NCBI RefSeq assembly: GCF_041435355.1
Contig: NZ_CP108442.1
Coordinates: 186,001 to 250,000 of the forward strand
Source: Streptomyces sp. NBC_01276
GTDB taxonomy: Bacteria > Actinomycetota > Actinomycetes > Streptomycetales > Streptomycetaceae
DNA length: 64,000 nucleotides
Direction of reading: 5' to 3'
The position numbers and the translations under genes were made by a program. Shown here one piece after another: positions 8,685 through 18,770 of this stretch (its first letter is position 1; each line of letters opens with the position of its first letter). The notes beneath the pieces are model-generated. The model saw only the letters and a program-made list of their open reading frames with translations, had not been told where the DNA came from and did not search any database.

Positions 8685-9785
8685 TCATGCCGCCACCCCC
8701 CGTCCGGTGCCGGCCGGGAGTCCGGCCACGACGGCGAGCAGCCCGGCGTCGTCCACCACGCCCAGGCAGCGGCCGTGGTCGACGACACGGGCCGGGCCGC
8801 CGCTACGGGCGACGGCCTGGATGGCCTCGACCACGGTGGTGGCCGGGGCCAGTGCCGGTCCCCGCTCCGCTTCGCCCGCGGCCGCGGGGCGCATCGCGCT
8901 GCGGACGGTGAGCACCTGCTCGCGGGGGACGTCGCGGACGAAGTCCCGTACGTAGTCGTCGGCGGGCGAGCCGACGATCTCCTCGGGCGTGCCGAGCTGC
9001 ACGATGCGGCCGTCGCGCATCAGCGCGATCCGGTCGCCCAGGCGCAGGGCCTCGGCGAGGTCGTGGGTGATGAAGACCATGGTGCGGCCCTCCTCGTGGT
9101 GGAGCCGGGCGACCTCCTCCTGCATCTCCCGCCGGATGAGGGGGTCGAGCGCGCTGAACGGCTCGTCGAACAGCAGGACTTCGGGGTCGGCGGCGAGGGC
9201 GCGGGCCAGGCCGACGCGCTGCTGCTGGCCTCCGGAGAGCTGGCCGGGGCGGCGCTCCTCCAGTCCTTCGAGGCCGACCTTGGCGACGAGTTCGGCGGCC
9301 TTGTCCCGGCGGTCGCCGCGGCCGACGCCCTGGATCTCCAGTCCGTACGCGACGTTGTCCAGGACGTTGCGGTGCGGGAGGAGGCCGAAGTGCTGGAAGA
9401 CCATGGCGGCGCGGTGGCGGCGCAGGGCGCGCAGCCGGGCGGCGTCCATGGCGAGGACGTCCTCGCCGTCGATGGCCAGGCTTCCGGCGGTGGGTTCGAT
9501 GAGCCGGGTGAGGCAGCGTACGAGGGTTGACTTGCCGGAGCCGGACAGGCCCATCACGACGAAGACCTCGCCCTTGCGGACGTCGAAGGTGACGTCGCGG
9601 ACGGCGGCGGTGCAGCCGGTGCGCTCGCGCAGTTCGGCGGCGGACAGGCCGGTGGCGTCGGCGGAGCCGGGGACCCTGGCGGCGGCCTTCTCGGGGCCGA
9701 AGACCTTCCAGAGGCCGTCCACGGCGAAGACGGGGGGTGCCGAGGGGGTGGCGGCGGGGGATGTGGCGGCGGGGGCGGTGTTCAT
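8685..9785 (-). CDS. proV: Glycine betaine/proline ABC transporter ATP-binding protein
   Basis: A 366-residue ATPase. Walker [10 protein letters not shown] (residues 80-88), Q-loop [10 protein letters not shown], signature LSGGQQQR, Walker B VLLFDEP and H-loop FITHDL are all present. The region before Walker A carries the ProV-type insertion ending [13 protein letters not shown]. The C-terminal about 80 residues resemble a CBS pair ([11 protein letters not shown]), the element that senses ionic strength in OpuA-type importers. Its ATG overlaps the stop of betA (ATGA), showing translational coupling. Confidence 0.95.
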   Translation of the reverse strand: MNTAPAATSPAATPSAPPVFAVDGLWKVFGPEKAAARVPGSADATGLSAAELRERTGCTAAVRDVTFDVRKGEVFVVMGLSGSGKSTLVRCLTRLIEPTAGSLAIDGEDVLAMDAARLRALRRHRAAMVFQHFGLLPHRNVLDNVAYGLEIQGVGRGDRRDKAAELVAKVGLEGLEERRPGQLSGGQQQRVGLARALAADPEVLLFDEPFSALDPLIRREMQEEVARLHHEEGRTMVFITHDLAEALRLGDRIALMRDGRIVQLGTPEEIVGSPADDYVRDFVRDVPREQVLTVRSAMRPAAAGEAERGPALAPATTVVEAIQAVARSGGPARVVDHGRCLGVVDDAGLLAVVAGLPAGTGRGVAA

Positions 9786-11359
9786 CGGGTACCGCCTTCC
9801 CGGGCCAGCAGCTCTGCTGCCTTCTCGCCGACCATGAGCACTCCGATCATCGGGTTGACCGCGGGCATCGTCGGGAAGACGGAGGCGTCCGCGATGCGGA
9901 TGCCTTCGAGTCCGCGGATCTTCAGGTCCGGTCCCACCACGGCGCCGGGATCGTCGACGGCGCCCATCCGGCAGGTTCCGGCGGGGTGGTAGACGGTGTG
10001 CGCGACGGAGCGGGCGTAGGCGCTCAGCTCCTCGTCGCCGGTGATCTCCGGACCGGGGCACACCTCGCGCTTGAGCCAGCCGGCCAGCGGCGGGGTCGCG
10101 GCGATCTCGCGGGCGAGCTTGATGCCGTCCACCAGGGTCCGGCCGTCGTAGTCGTCCTCGTCGGTGAAGTAGCGGAAGTCCAGGGCCGGTTTGACCTCGG
10201 GGTCCGCGCTGGTCAGGTAGAGGCGGCCGCGGCTGCGGGGCTTGGGGATGTTCGGGGTCATCGACACCCCGTGCGCGGGGCGTTCGTAGCCGATGCGCTC
10301 GGGGTTGTCGGTGAAGGGGACCTGGTAGAAGTGGAACATCAGGTCGGGCCCGGCGGAGTCGGGGTCGCGCCGGACGAAGAGCCCGGCGTCGCTGTCCATC
10401 GCGGAGTTCTCGGGAATCGGGCCGTCGGTCTCCCAGACGATCACCGATTCGGGGTGGTCGAGCAGGTTCTCCCCGACTCCGGGCAGGTCGTGCAGCGGGG
10501 GGATGCCGAGGGCCTCCAGGTCGGCGCGGGGGCCGATGCCCGAGTGCAGCAGCAGCCGCGGGGTGTCGACGGCTCCGGCGCACACCAGTACCTCGCGGCG
10601 CGCGGTGACCAGGGACTGCGTCCCGTCCTTGGCGCGTACGTGGACGCCGCGCGCGCGGGTGCCGTCGAGTTCGAGGCGGTGGGCCCAGGTCTCCAGGAGG
10701 ATCCGGAGGTTGGGGCGTTCGTCCATGACGGGGTGGAGGTAGGCCACCGACGCGGAGGAGCGCTTGTTGTCCTCCGGATGGTAGGCGAGGTCGAAGAAGC
10801 CGGCCCCCTCGTGGAAGGGCTTCTCGTTGAACCCCTCGACGCGCGGGACGCCCAGGGCGGTCTGCGCGGAGTCGACGAAGTCGCGCGCGATGGCGTTGCG
10901 GTCCTTCTCGGCCACCGGGACGATGTTGTTCAGGAGCCTGTCGAAGTACGGGTCCATGGCGGCGGCGTGCCAGCCCTCGGCTCCCGACCGTTCCCACTCG
11001 TCCCAGTCGGACGGGAGCGGCTTGAAGGCGATGAGGGTGTTGTGGGAGGAACAGCCCCCCAGGACGCGGGCGCGGCTGTGACGGATGTGCGAGTTGCCGC
11101 GGGGCTGCTCGGTGGTGGGGTAGTCGTAGTCGAGCTCGCCGCCGAGCAGCCCCATCCAGCGGCGCAGGGTGAGCACTTCGGGGCGGCCGACGTCGCTGGG
11201 GCCGCCCTCGATGACGGCGACGGTGACGTCGGGGTCCTCGGTCAGGCGGGAGGCGATCACCGAGCCGGCGGTGCCGCCGCCGACGACGACGTAGTCGTAC
11301 TCCTGCTCCGCGGGGGTGGGGGCGGGGGTGGGCGTGGGGGCATGCGTGGGGGTGTTCAT
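9782..11359 (-). CDS. betA: Choline dehydrogenase / GMC family oxidoreductase
   Basis: A 525-residue GMC flavoenzyme. Seen: N-terminal FAD motif [19 protein letters not shown] signature VLGGCSSHN, second signature [16 protein letters not shown], and the C-terminal HPAGTCRMG and [16 protein letters not shown] motifs with the catalytic His/Asn. In context (betaine aldehyde dehydrogenase upstream, betaine importer downstream) it most likely oxidises choline to betaine aldehyde. The first about 18 residues are a Thr/Pro/Ala low-complexity leader like that of the permease. ATG 11359 is 15 bases after betB. Confidence 0.93.
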   Translation of the reverse strand: MNTPTHAPTPTPAPTPAEQEYDYVVVGGGTAGSVIASRLTEDPDVTVAVIEGGPSDVGRPEVLTLRRWMGLLGGELDYDYPTTEQPRGNSHIRHSRARVLGGCSSHNTLIAFKPLPSDWDEWERSGAEGWHAAAMDPYFDRLLNNIVPVAEKDRNAIARDFVDSAQTALGVPRVEGFNEKPFHEGAGFFDLAYHPEDNKRSSASVAYLHPVMDERPNLRILLETWAHRLELDGTRARGVHVRAKDGTQSLVTARREVLVCAGAVDTPRLLLHSGIGPRADLEALGIPPLHDLPGVGENLLDHPESVIVWETDGPIPENSAMDSDAGLFVRRDPDSAGPDLMFHFYQVPFTDNPERIGYERPAHGVSMTPNIPKPRSRGRLYLTSADPEVKPALDFRYFTDEDDYDGRTLVDGIKLAREIAATPPLAGWLKREVCPGPEITGDEELSAYARSVAHTVYHPAGTCRMGAVDDPGAVVGPDLKIRGLEGIRIADASVFPTMPAVNPMIGVLMVGEKAAELLAREGGTR

Positions 11360-11374
11360 GGCTCTGTTCCTCCT

Positions 11375-12859
11375 TCAGCCCGCGAACCAGCGCACGGGGC
11401 GGGGGGCGAGGTTCTGGTACACGTGCTTGGACTCGCGGTACTCGGCCAGGCCCGAGGGGCCCAGTTCGCGTCCGGTGCCGGACTTGCCGAAGCCGCCCCA
11501 CTCGGCCTGCGGGAGGTAGGGGTGGAAGTCGTTGATCCAGACGGTGCCGTGGCGCAGCCGGCCCGCCACGCGGCGGCCGCGGCCCGGGTCGGAGGTCCAC
11601 ACCGCGCCGGCCAGCCCGTACTCGGTGTCGTTCGCCAGCGCGACGGCCTCCGCCTCGGTACGGAAGGTCTCGACGGTCAGGACCGGCCCGAAGACCTCCT
11701 CCCGTACGACGCGCATCCCGCGGTGGCAGCGGTCCAGCACGGTCGGCCGGTAGAAGTAGCCGGGCCCGTCGGGGCGGTGTCCGCCCGCGCGGAGCACGGC
11801 GCCCTCGGCGAGGGCCGAGGCCACGTACTCCTCGGTGCGCTCGCGCTGGGCGGCCGAGACCAGCGGTCCGCACTCCACGCCCGGGTCGGTGCCGCGGCCG
11901 AGGCGGATCCGGTCGGCCCGGCGGGCGAGTTCGGCGACGAAGCGATCGGCGACGCCCTCCTCGACGATGAGGCGGGAGCCGGCGGAGCAGACCTGGCCGC
12001 TGTGCATGAAGGCGGCGTTGAGGGCCTGGTCGACGGCGGTGTCGAAGCCCTCTTCGGTGGCGCAGGCGTCGGCGAAGACCACGTTGGGGTTCTTGCCGCC
12101 GAGTTCGAGGGCGACCTTCTTGACGGAGTCGGCGGCCGCGCGCATCACCTTCGTACCGCTGGTGAGTCCGCCGGTGAAGGAGACGAGGTCCACGTCGGGG
12201 TGGGCCGCGAGGCGCGCGCCGACGGGGTCGCCGGGGCCGGTGACCAGGTTGGCGACACCGGCCGGCAGACCGGCCTCCACCAGGAGGCCGATGAGGGCCG
12301 CGGTGGACAGCGGGGTGATCTCGCTGGGCTTGAGCACGAAGGTGTTGCCGGCGGCGAGGGCGGGAGCGATCTTCCAGGAGGCCTGGAGGAGCGGGTAGTT
12401 CCAGGGGGTGATCAGGGCGCAGACCCCGACGGGCTCGTGGACGACGACGCTGTGGACTTCGGGGGTCCCGGCGTCCACGACGCGTCCCGCGCTCTCGCCG
12501 GCGACGAGGTCGGCGAAGTAGCGGAAGGCGGCGGCGACGCAGTCCACGTCCACACGGCCCTCTTCCAGGGTCTTGCCCGCGTCACGGCTCTCCAGGAGTC
12601 CGAGGCGCTCGCGGTCGCGGTCGAGCAGGTCGGCGGTGCGGCGCAGCAGTGCGGCCCGCTCCGGGACGGGGGTCCGGGGCCACTGGCCGCTGTCGAAGGC
12701 GGCGCGGGCCGCGCCGACGGCCGCGTCGGTGTCCGCGGCACCTGCCTCGGCGACGACGGCGAGGACGGTGCCGTCGGCCGGGTCGAGGACCTCTCGGGTG
12801 GCCCCTGATACCGCGGAACGCCAGGTCCCGGCGATGTGGATGGTCGTCTGCTCGGACAC
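11375..12859 (-). CDS. betB: Betaine aldehyde dehydrogenase (ALDH superfamily)
   Basis: A 494-residue aldehyde dehydrogenase. Motifs: [10 protein letters not shown] (NAD site), [18 protein letters not shown] (general-base Glu), GQVCSAGSR (catalytic Cys) and a C-terminal [12 protein letters not shown]. It would oxidise betaine aldehyde to glycine betaine with NAD. GTG 12859 is chosen because it has GGAGG upstream (12871-12875) and begins the conserved domain. First gene of the operon; the 280-base region before it contains an 11-bp-arm inverted repeat that may be its control site. Confidence 0.93.
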   Translation of the reverse strand: MSEQTTIHIAGTWRSAVSGATREVLDPADGTVLAVVAEAGAADTDAAVGAARAAFDSGQWPRTPVPERAALLRRTADLLDRDRERLGLLESRDAGKTLEEGRVDVDCVAAAFRYFADLVAGESAGRVVDAGTPEVHSVVVHEPVGVCALITPWNYPLLQASWKIAPALAAGNTFVLKPSEITPLSTAALIGLLVEAGLPAGVANLVTGPGDPVGARLAAHPDVDLVSFTGGLTSGTKVMRAAADSVKKVALELGGKNPNVVFADACATEEGFDTAVDQALNAAFMHSGQVCSAGSRLIVEEGVADRFVAELARRADRIRLGRGTDPGVECGPLVSAAQRERTEEYVASALAEGAVLRAGGHRPDGPGYFYRPTVLDRCHRGMRVVREEVFGPVLTVETFRTEAEAVALANDTEYGLAGAVWTSDPGRGRRVAGRLRHGTVWINDFHPYLPQAEWGGFGKSGTGRELGPSGLAEYRESKHVYQNLAPRPVRWFAG

Positions 12860-12957
12860 GACGCGCTGTACCTCCGATTCCGGCACCGCGGACTGCCCGC
12901 GGTGGCGATGCTCGGGCCCGCCTGCCCCGGTCTTGCGGAGGCATGTCCCATCGGTCA

Positions 12958-12983
12958 CGGGAAGTGACGGGAGTCACTTCCCG
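12958..12983. promoter_or_regulatory. Inverted repeat upstream of the betaine operon
   Basis: CGGGAAGTGAC-GGGA-GTCACTTCCCG has perfect 11-bp arms and lies about 100 bases before betB. No U-rich tail follows on either strand, so an operator is more likely than a terminator, though a terminator of the TetR gene upstream cannot be excluded. The rest of 12860-13139 holds no gene; a 16-bp G-rich unit is repeated at 13063 and 13084. Confidence 0.5.
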
Positions 12984-13139
12984 CCACTACGGGGAGATAT
13001 GGGGCGGATCGGGGTATTTCGCCCACCCTCGGGGGTGTCGGGGCGGCCCGTCGCAGGCGGGCGGCGCGGGGCGGGAGCGGGGCGGCGCGGGGCGGGAGCT
13101 GATCGGCGCGTTCGCGGCGCTCGGATCACCCGTCGGCGC

Positions 13140-13730
13140 CTACGGAATCCGCGGCGCGGCGCACTCCGTCAGGACCAGCAGGGCGTCGACGAGGTCCTCC
13201 GCGGGGGCGCCGGTGGCCAGGCGGCGCAGCTGCTGCCCGAAGACCAGGGCGACGGCCACGCCCGCGAGGCGTTCGGGGTCGGGCACGCCGAGCTGGGCCA
13301 GGATCCGGGCGGCCAGGAGGTCGTAGGCGGCGAAGCACTCGGTGGCGGCGGCGCGCAGCCGCTCGTCGCGCCCGGCCTGGACGTACAGCTCGAAGGGGGC
13401 GATGTGGCGGCTGTCGAAGGCGTTGCCGCCGGCGACCCGCGCCACCGCCTCGGCGGCCTGCCCGATGTCGAAGCGCTCGTCGGCGCAGGAGCCCGCGAGC
13501 GCGCTGAAGTGCCGGGTCTCCTCGGCCACGAAGTACAGCAGGCTCTCGCGCAGCAGCTCGTGCTGGGTGGCGAAGTGGTAGGTGACGGAACCGAGCGAGA
13601 CCCCGGCCTCCTTGGCGATCCGCCGGTTGGTGACGGCCGCGACGCCGTCCTGCCCGATGATCCGCAGTACGGCGTCGATGATGCTCTGGCGGGTGTCGGA
13701 GGCATGGGGCATGTCGGCATTCTGCCCCAT
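13140..13730 (-). CDS. TetR family transcriptional regulator
   Basis: A 196-residue repressor with a TetR helix-turn-helix near the N-terminus (DAVLRIIGQDGVAAVTNRRI, then AGVSLGSVTYHFATQ) and a helical C-terminal domain of the TetR_C_6/BetI-like size. Start is ambiguous between ATG 13787, 13730 and 13712; 13730 has the best purine run. It is divergent from the SDR gene at 13852, with a 26-bp perfect palindrome between, so the SDR and itself are the likely targets. It also lies upstream of and co-directional with the bet operon. Confidence 0.88.
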   Translation of the reverse strand: MGQNADMPHASDTRQSIIDAVLRIIGQDGVAAVTNRRIAKEAGVSLGSVTYHFATQHELLRESLLYFVAEETRHFSALAGSCADERFDIGQAAEAVARVAGGNAFDSRHIAPFELYVQAGRDERLRAAATECFAAYDLLAARILAQLGVPDPERLAGVAVALVFGQQLRRLATGAPAEDLVDALLVLTECAAPRIP

Positions 13731-13802
13731 CGACCTGCCCGGACGCCCTTGCGGGAGGGGGGAGTTGGGGGGACCGGGTGTGGACACGGGGCGGAGCGGT
13801 CC

Positions 13803-13828
13803 CTACTGTTCGTTCGAACGAACAGTAG
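13803..13828. promoter_or_regulatory. 26-bp perfect palindrome, TetR operator
   Basis: CTACTGTTCGTTC / GAACGAACAGTAG is a perfect palindrome with no spacer, between the divergent TetR and SDR genes and 24 bases before the SDR start. Length and position fit a TetR-dimer operator blocking both promoters. Confidence 0.8.
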
Positions 13829-13851
13829 AGGGACGTCACACAGGAGTCGTT

Positions 13852-14643
13852 GTGGACATTTCCGGATCGAACGTTCTGCTCACCGGGGCCACCGGGGGCA
13901 TCGGTTCCACCCTGGCCGCACGGCTGACCGCGCGGGGGGCCCGCCTCACGGTCACCGGCCGGCGGCCGGAGGCCCTCAAGGCCACGGCGGACGCCTGCGG
14001 CGCCCGCACCGTCGTCGCCGACCTCGCCGTCAGGTCCGACGTCGTCCGCCTCGCCGGGGCCTGCGCCGAGGCGGACGTCCTCGTCGCGAACGCCGCGCTG
14101 CCCGCCAGCGGCGAACTCCTGGACTACACCGAGGAGCAGCTCGACCGCGCCCTCGACGTCAACCTGCGCGCGCCCCTCCTGCTGTCCCGGCTGCTCGCGG
14201 AGCACATGGTCGCCCGCGGCCGAGGCCACATCGTGCTGGTCGGATCCATCTCCGGCAAGGCGGCGTCGAGGTCGACCTCGTTGTACAACGCGACCAAGTT
14301 CGGGCTGCGCGGATTCGCCCTCGCCCTGCGCCAGGAGCTCAGGGGCACGGGGGTGGGGGTGTCCCTGGTCCAGCCGGGTTTCGTCCGGGACGCCGGGATG
14401 TTCGCGGACACCGGTGCCACGACGCCGAACGGCATCAGGACCGTCACGCCCGGCCAGGTCGCCGACGCCGTCGTACGGGCCGTGCGCCGCGACCTCTGCG
14501 AGGTCAACGTGGCCCCGCTGGAGCTGCGGTTGCTGAGCGCCATCGCCGGACAGTTCCCCGGGTTCGCCGAGCGGATCCAGGCGCGGACGGACGTCGACGG
14601 CACCGTACGGCAGATGGTCGAGTCCCAGCGCGCGCGCCGTTAG
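13852..14643 (+). CDS. SDR family oxidoreductase
   Basis: A 263-residue short-chain dehydrogenase: TGATGGIG (residues 10-17), VANAAL (NAG variant), GSISGK with catalytic Ser and YNATK (Tyr about 145, Lys 149). GTG 13852 has AGGAG five bases upstream. The C-terminal part, with FAERIQARTD, resembles SDRs acting on lipid or sterol substrates, but the substrate is not established. The operator directly upstream implies repression by the divergent TetR. Confidence 0.9.
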   Translation: MDISGSNVLLTGATGGIGSTLAARLTARGARLTVTGRRPEALKATADACGARTVVADLAVRSDVVRLAGACAEADVLVANAALPASGELLDYTEEQLDRALDVNLRAPLLLSRLLAEHMVARGRGHIVLVGSISGKAASRSTSLYNATKFGLRGFALALRQELRGTGVGVSLVQPGFVRDAGMFADTGATTPNGIRTVTPGQVADAVVRAVRRDLCEVNVAPLELRLLSAIAGQFPGFAERIQARTDVDGTVRQMVESQRARR

Positions 14644-14676
14644 GCCGCGTCGTCCTCCGGGGTCGGTCCTCCGGGG

Positions 14677-15456
14677 TCAGCCCTCCGGGTGCAGCCCGAG
14701 CCAGTCGGCGATGCCCTCGGCACCGGCGTCGGTGAGGTGGACGACGCGCGGGCTCACGCCGTGGCGCAGCCAGCCGAGCCGGAACAGCCTCGCGGTGACG
14801 GCCGCCCCCACTCCCCCGGCCAGGTGGTGCCGCTGTTCGCTCCAGTCCACGCAGTACCGGACCAGCGGCCGACGGCCGGGCAGGGCGGCCACGTCGATGC
14901 CGAAACGCCCCAGCGCGTCCCGGCCAGCCGGTGTGAGCCGGTAGTCGTGGTCGTGTCCGTAGCCGCGCGCCCGGTCGCGCACCGCTGCGTCCCGGTCGTG
15001 GGTGCCGTCGTGTCCGGCCAGGATGCCGTGGGCGAGGAGGCCGCCCATCAGCGCGACCCCGAGCCGGCCCGCCAGGTGGTCGTAGCAGGTGCGGGACCGG
15101 CGCAGGGCGTTCGCGGCACTGCTCTCCCGCAGCGTCGTGACCGGGAGCGGGGGTGCGATCACCGCGAGGGCTTCCAGCGCGAGGCTGACTTCGGGGCCTG
15201 CCAGCCGGTAGTACCGGTTGCGCCCCGCGCTCTCCACCGTGATCAGACCGGCCTCGACGAGCCGGGCCAAGTGGGCGCTCGCCGTCGGAGCGCCGATCCC
15301 CGCCTCCGCGGCGAGCACCTTGGCCGACAGCCCGCGGCCGTCGCCCAGCGACTTCAGCATGCTCGCGCGGGAGGCGTCGGCGATCAGGGCGGCGGCGCGG
15401 GCGATGTCGGGCTGCCGGTTCAACCGGTCGCCGCGGGAACCGTTTCGGGTGGTCAC
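14677..15456 (-). CDS. ArsR-type winged-helix regulator
   Basis: A 259-residue protein. An N-terminal ArsR-like winged helix is seen in IADASRASMLKSLGDGRGLS and GAPTASAHLARLVEAGLI; the 150-residue C-terminal region (TCYDHLAGRLGVALMGGLLAHG) is the extension common in this Streptomyces subfamily and includes a His-rich stretch of unknown role. GTG 15456 fits the start of homologues. It is divergent from the MFS exporter, 64 bases away, and probably represses it in response to a drug-like ligand. Confidence 0.88.
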   Translation of the reverse strand: MTTRNGSRGDRLNRQPDIARAAALIADASRASMLKSLGDGRGLSAKVLAAEAGIGAPTASAHLARLVEAGLITVESAGRNRYYRLAGPEVSLALEALAVIAPPLPVTTLRESSAANALRRSRTCYDHLAGRLGVALMGGLLAHGILAGHDGTHDRDAAVRDRARGYGHDHDYRLTPAGRDALGRFGIDVAALPGRRPLVRYCVDWSEQRHHLAGGVGAAVTARLFRLGWLRHGVSPRVVHLTDAGAEGIADWLGLHPEG

Positions 15457-15520
15457 GGCCCCATCGTAGGCAGTCCATGGTTCGTCGGCCGGCGAAGTGT
15501 CCCGCGTCGAGACTGACGTC

Positions 15521-17002
15521 ATGAGTTCCACGGACTTCCCCGCCCCGTCCACGCCCGTCCCCGCTGGATCCGACGCCTTCGCCCGGCAGGGCGAGGTGGT
15601 CGCGCCCAAGCGCCCGAAGCTGCCCCTGCCGCCGCTCATCGCCCTGAGCCTCGGCCACTTCCTCGTCATGCTCGACGTGACCGTCGTCAACGTGGCCGTA
15701 CCGGGCATCCAGGGATCCCTGCACGTCGGCGCTTCCGGCCTGCAATGGATCGTCGACGGGTACAGCACCCTCTTCGCCGGCCTGCTGCTCCTCGGGGGCG
15801 GGCTCGGCGACCGCTTCGGGCACCGGCCCCTCTACCTCTTCGGGCTGGCCGTGTTCACCCTGGCCTCGACCGGCTGCGCCCTCTCCCCCTCGGCCGTGGC
15901 GCTGGTCGGGTGCCGGCTCGCCCAGGGTGCCGGAGCGGCCTTCCTCGTACCGGCCTCCTTCGCCCTGCTGCGGGCGGCCTACCCGGACGGCGTTCAGCGG
16001 GCCCGGGCGGTGGGCGTCTGGGGTCTGGTGTCGGCCGTGGCGTTCGGCGCCGGGCCGGTGGTCGGGGGGCTGCTCGTCTCGGGGCTGGACTGGAGGTGGG
16101 TGTTCTGGGTGAACCTGCCGGTGGCCGCGCTCGCCGCCGTGCTGACGCTGCGCCACGTCCGGGTACCGGACCGGCCGCGGGGGACCGGACGGATGGACCC
16201 GTTGGGCCTGCTGCTCGGTGTCCTCGGTCTCGTCGCGGTGGCCGGCGCGCTCAACGGGGCGGGGCCGGACGGCTGGACCTCTCCCCGGGTGCTCGCCGCC
16301 TTCGCGGTGGGAGCGGCGGCCCTGACCGGCTTCGTCCTGGTGGAACGACACCTGGAGAGGTCCCTCGCCGTCCGGCCGGACGGCAGGAGGCCGCTGCTGC
16401 CGCCGTCCCTGCTCCGCGACCGTCGGGTGAGCACGACGAACGCCGTCGGCCTGCTGCTGAGCCTGGGCTACTACGGGATGCTCTTCGTCGCGACGCTGTA
16501 CTTCCAGCGGGACCGCGGCTTCGGCGCGCTGGAGACCGGGCTGGCCCTGCTGCCGTCCGTCTGCATGGGCTTCCTCGCCGCACCGCTGTCGAGCCGGGTC
16601 GCCACCCGCACCGGACCGTACGTCCCCATGGCCGGGGCACTGCTGCTGGGGGCGGCGGGCTTCCTGGGCTGGCTCGCCGCCGGGCCGCAAACCCCCTACC
16701 CCGTACTGCTCTTCGCCCTGATGGCGACGGGACTCGCGACGCCGCTGACCGTCGTGGCGGCAACGGTGGCGATCATGGAGGCGGCCCCGGCCGAGCACGC
16801 GGGCGTGGCCTCGGCCTCCTTCAACGTGTCGCGTCAGGCGGGCCATGCGATCGGGGTCGCGCTGTTCGGCACGCTCGTCGGCGGCGAGGGCCGCATCCCG
16901 GGTCTGCACGCGTCGGCGCTCGCGGCGGCCGGATGCTTCCTCCTGGGGTTCCTCCTCGTCGGCCTGACGGTGCGGGGAGCCGGTGCCGGGAGCCCGCGCT
17001 GA
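15521..17002 (+). CDS. MFS transporter, DHA2 (14-TM) drug exporter family
   Basis: A 493-residue integral membrane protein with about 14 hydrophobic helices. DHA2 motifs: LDVTVVNVAVPGI in helix 1 (motif D1), GGGLGDRFGHRPLY (motif A) and LAQGAGAAFLVPASFALL (motif B-like), GPVVGGLLV (motif C). Predicted proton-driven efflux of a hydrophobic compound. ATG 15521 is preferred to GTG 15497 because it starts the Ser/Thr/Pro-rich N-terminal tail typical of the family. Divergent ArsR-type gene is the likely repressor. Confidence 0.92.
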   Translation: MSSTDFPAPSTPVPAGSDAFARQGEVVAPKRPKLPLPPLIALSLGHFLVMLDVTVVNVAVPGIQGSLHVGASGLQWIVDGYSTLFAGLLLLGGGLGDRFGHRPLYLFGLAVFTLASTGCALSPSAVALVGCRLAQGAGAAFLVPASFALLRAAYPDGVQRARAVGVWGLVSAVAFGAGPVVGGLLVSGLDWRWVFWVNLPVAALAAVLTLRHVRVPDRPRGTGRMDPLGLLLGVLGLVAVAGALNGAGPDGWTSPRVLAAFAVGAAALTGFVLVERHLERSLAVRPDGRRPLLPPSLLRDRRVSTTNAVGLLLSLGYYGMLFVATLYFQRDRGFGALETGLALLPSVCMGFLAAPLSSRVATRTGPYVPMAGALLLGAAGFLGWLAAGPQTPYPVLLFALMATGLATPLTVVAATVAIMEAAPAEHAGVASASFNVSRQAGHAIGVALFGTLVGGEGRIPGLHASALAAAGCFLLGFLLVGLTVRGAGAGSPR

Positions 17003-17057
17003 CCGCAGGGTCCCGAGGGCGGCGCGATCGCGCAGCCACCGCGCGCGGGAGCGGGGT

Positions 17058-18125
17058 TCAGCCGTCGGGTGGGGCCGGGTGGGGCGGTCGGCCGTCGTGG
17101 AGCGGGGGCCGGGACCAGGGCGCTTCGGCGTCGCCGGTCTGCGGCCGCAGGCCGAGCTCCTGGAGCTGGTTCACCGCCATCAAGGCGGTGAACATCGCGT
17201 CCGGGTTGGCGCCGCTGACGCCGAGTTCGGCGGCGCTCTCCGCGTACCGGGCGGTGAACGCACCGGGCACGGCCCGCCCGCTCTCCCCGGTCAGCCCGAG
17301 GGCCGCTTCCTGCAGCGCGGTGGCCTGCTCCAGGATCCCGTCCAGGTAGGACACCACCTCGGCGCCGCTGCGCACGGTGAAGGTGTGCCCGTCGGTGAGG
17401 ACTGCGGCCCGTCCCTCCTCGAAGAGGAGGGCGACCGCGCCGAGCACGGTCTGGATCTTGAGCTGGTCGGCGTCGGCCATCGCACCGCAGGGTCCGTTGC
17501 CCTCGTCGGACAGGTGCAGGACTCCGCAGTCCCTCAGGTGCACGATCACGTGCCCCGCGCAGTGGCCCTGACTGCGCAGCACACGGACCGCGCCGTCGGC
17601 GAAGGTCCAGCCGGTGAACCGGAGCGAGCCGATGCGGATCCGTTCCAGCGGCCGCTCCTCGTAGGTCCGGGTCGTCGCGCCGAAGGGCCGGAGCGGCCGG
17701 AAGAGCGAGAGCAGCCGCTCGGCGGACTGCTCGGGCGCCGGCCCCGGTGCCGGTCCGGCGATGCGCTCGAAGGCCCGCGTCCAGTACGCCACCGGGTCCC
17801 GGATCTGGTCGAGGTCCCGGGCGGGCAGGAAGTGCTCGACCGGTACGCCCAGTTCATCGGCCAGGTCGTTGTTGCCGATGTGGTCCGGATGGCCGTGCGT
17901 GGTGAGTACCAGCGCCCGCGACCAGGGTCCGACGCGGTCGGCGGCCTCGCGCAGTGCCGCGCGGAAGGCTTCGGTGACACCGGTGTCGACGAGCACCAGG
18001 GTGTCGCCGGTCCGGTGGACGAGGGCGTTGGCGACGTCCGGCTGCCCGCGCTCGACGGCGAGTTCCTGTCCCAGGACCAGCACGGTCGAGGCGTCGATCC
18101 CGATCGATTCACCGAGTGCGGTCAC
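17058..18125 (-). CDS. MBL fold metallo-hydrolase
   Basis: A 355-residue metallo-beta-lactamase-fold protein. The metal motif THGHPDH (His77, His79, Asp81, His82) and later GHCAGHV and HLSDEGNG supply the binuclear-site ligands; the C-terminal 120 residues are helical. GTG 18125 is used because GGGAGGAC stands directly upstream and the sequence before is not conserved-looking. Substrate unknown. It lies 171 bases downstream of the NTF2-like gene on the same strand and may belong to the same unit. Confidence 0.88.
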   Translation of the reverse strand: MTALGESIGIDASTVLVLGQELAVERGQPDVANALVHRTGDTLVLVDTGVTEAFRAALREAADRVGPWSRALVLTTHGHPDHIGNNDLADELGVPVEHFLPARDLDQIRDPVAYWTRAFERIAGPAPGPAPEQSAERLLSLFRPLRPFGATTRTYEERPLERIRIGSLRFTGWTFADGAVRVLRSQGHCAGHVIVHLRDCGVLHLSDEGNGPCGAMADADQLKIQTVLGAVALLFEEGRAAVLTDGHTFTVRSGAEVVSYLDGILEQATALQEAALGLTGESGRAVPGAFTARYAESAAELGVSGANPDAMFTALMAVNQLQELGLRPQTGDAEAPWSRPPLHDGRPPHPAPPDG

Positions 18126-18296
18126 ATGTCCTCCCGCGGTCCCGTCCCGTCCGGTCCGGGCCCGGCTCGCCGCGCGGCCGGCGGCGGCGGACGACGACTG
18201 GGCCCTGAGCACGAGGCTACGCCGCGCCGGGCGTGGCGGCCCCTCGAAGCCTCCGGCCGGCACACGGCTGGTCACGGGGGGCGGCACGAGGGGCCG

Positions 18297-18737
18297 CTAC
18301 GCGCCTTCCAGGGCCGCCACCAGCTCGGGCAGGTTGCCGCCGGCCACGGCGAGGGCGAGGTGGTCGTGGTAGTCCCGGCTGCTGACGATCAGGCCGTCGC
18401 GGACCCGTAGCACCTGGATGTTGGCGGCCTCGAAACTCCGTCCGGTGACCCGGTGGTACACGTGGTAGTCGAACTCGGCGACGATCACCTCCGCGTCGTC
18501 GGTCTCCCGCACGACCACGTTCGCCGGGGTCAGTTCCAGGGGCGAACTCGCGGCGACCCGGGCGAACCGCTCCGCGAGCGCGGCCCGTCCCTCGACCCGG
18601 CGCGGACCGACCGGCGCGAGGACCGTCTCCACCACGGCGTCCTCGGCGTAGAACTCCGCGAGCTCCGTGTACCGTCCCGCACCGATTCCTTCGATCAGCT
18701 TCTGGAAGACCTCGCGCGGCGACAGGGCTTCGGACAT
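18297..18737 (-). CDS. SnoaL/NTF2-like domain protein
   Basis: A 146-residue single NTF2-like (cystatin-fold cone) protein: long N-terminal helices with YTELAEFYAEDAVVETV, then four beta strands ending in RDGLIVSSRDYHDHLAL. This fold is used by polyketide cyclases, isomerases and small-molecule binding proteins; no catalytic assignment is possible here. ATG 18737 has GGAGG upstream. Divergent from a TetR gene 118 bases away. Confidence 0.88.
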   Translation of the reverse strand: MSEALSPREVFQKLIEGIGAGRYTELAEFYAEDAVVETVLAPVGPRRVEGRAALAERFARVAASSPLELTPANVVVRETDDAEVIVAEFDYHVYHRVTGRSFEAANIQVLRVRDGLIVSSRDYHDHLALAVAGGNLPELVAALEGA

Positions 18738-18770
18738 GACGAACCTCCGGTGTGATCCACGGCTAGAATC

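Noticed and set aside
9737..12808. Long plus-strand open frame (about 1000 codons) antisense to betA/betB
   Set aside because: It is a compositional shadow: Val/Gly/Asp/Glu-rich nonsense without ribosome site or domain, opposite real genes with clear motifs. Similar shadows at 6368-8911, 56568-59093 and 31105-34791 were also rejected.
13063..13099. Two-copy G-rich repeat as a mobile-element end
   Set aside because: Only two 16-bp copies with a 21-base period; no transposase or target-site duplication nearby.
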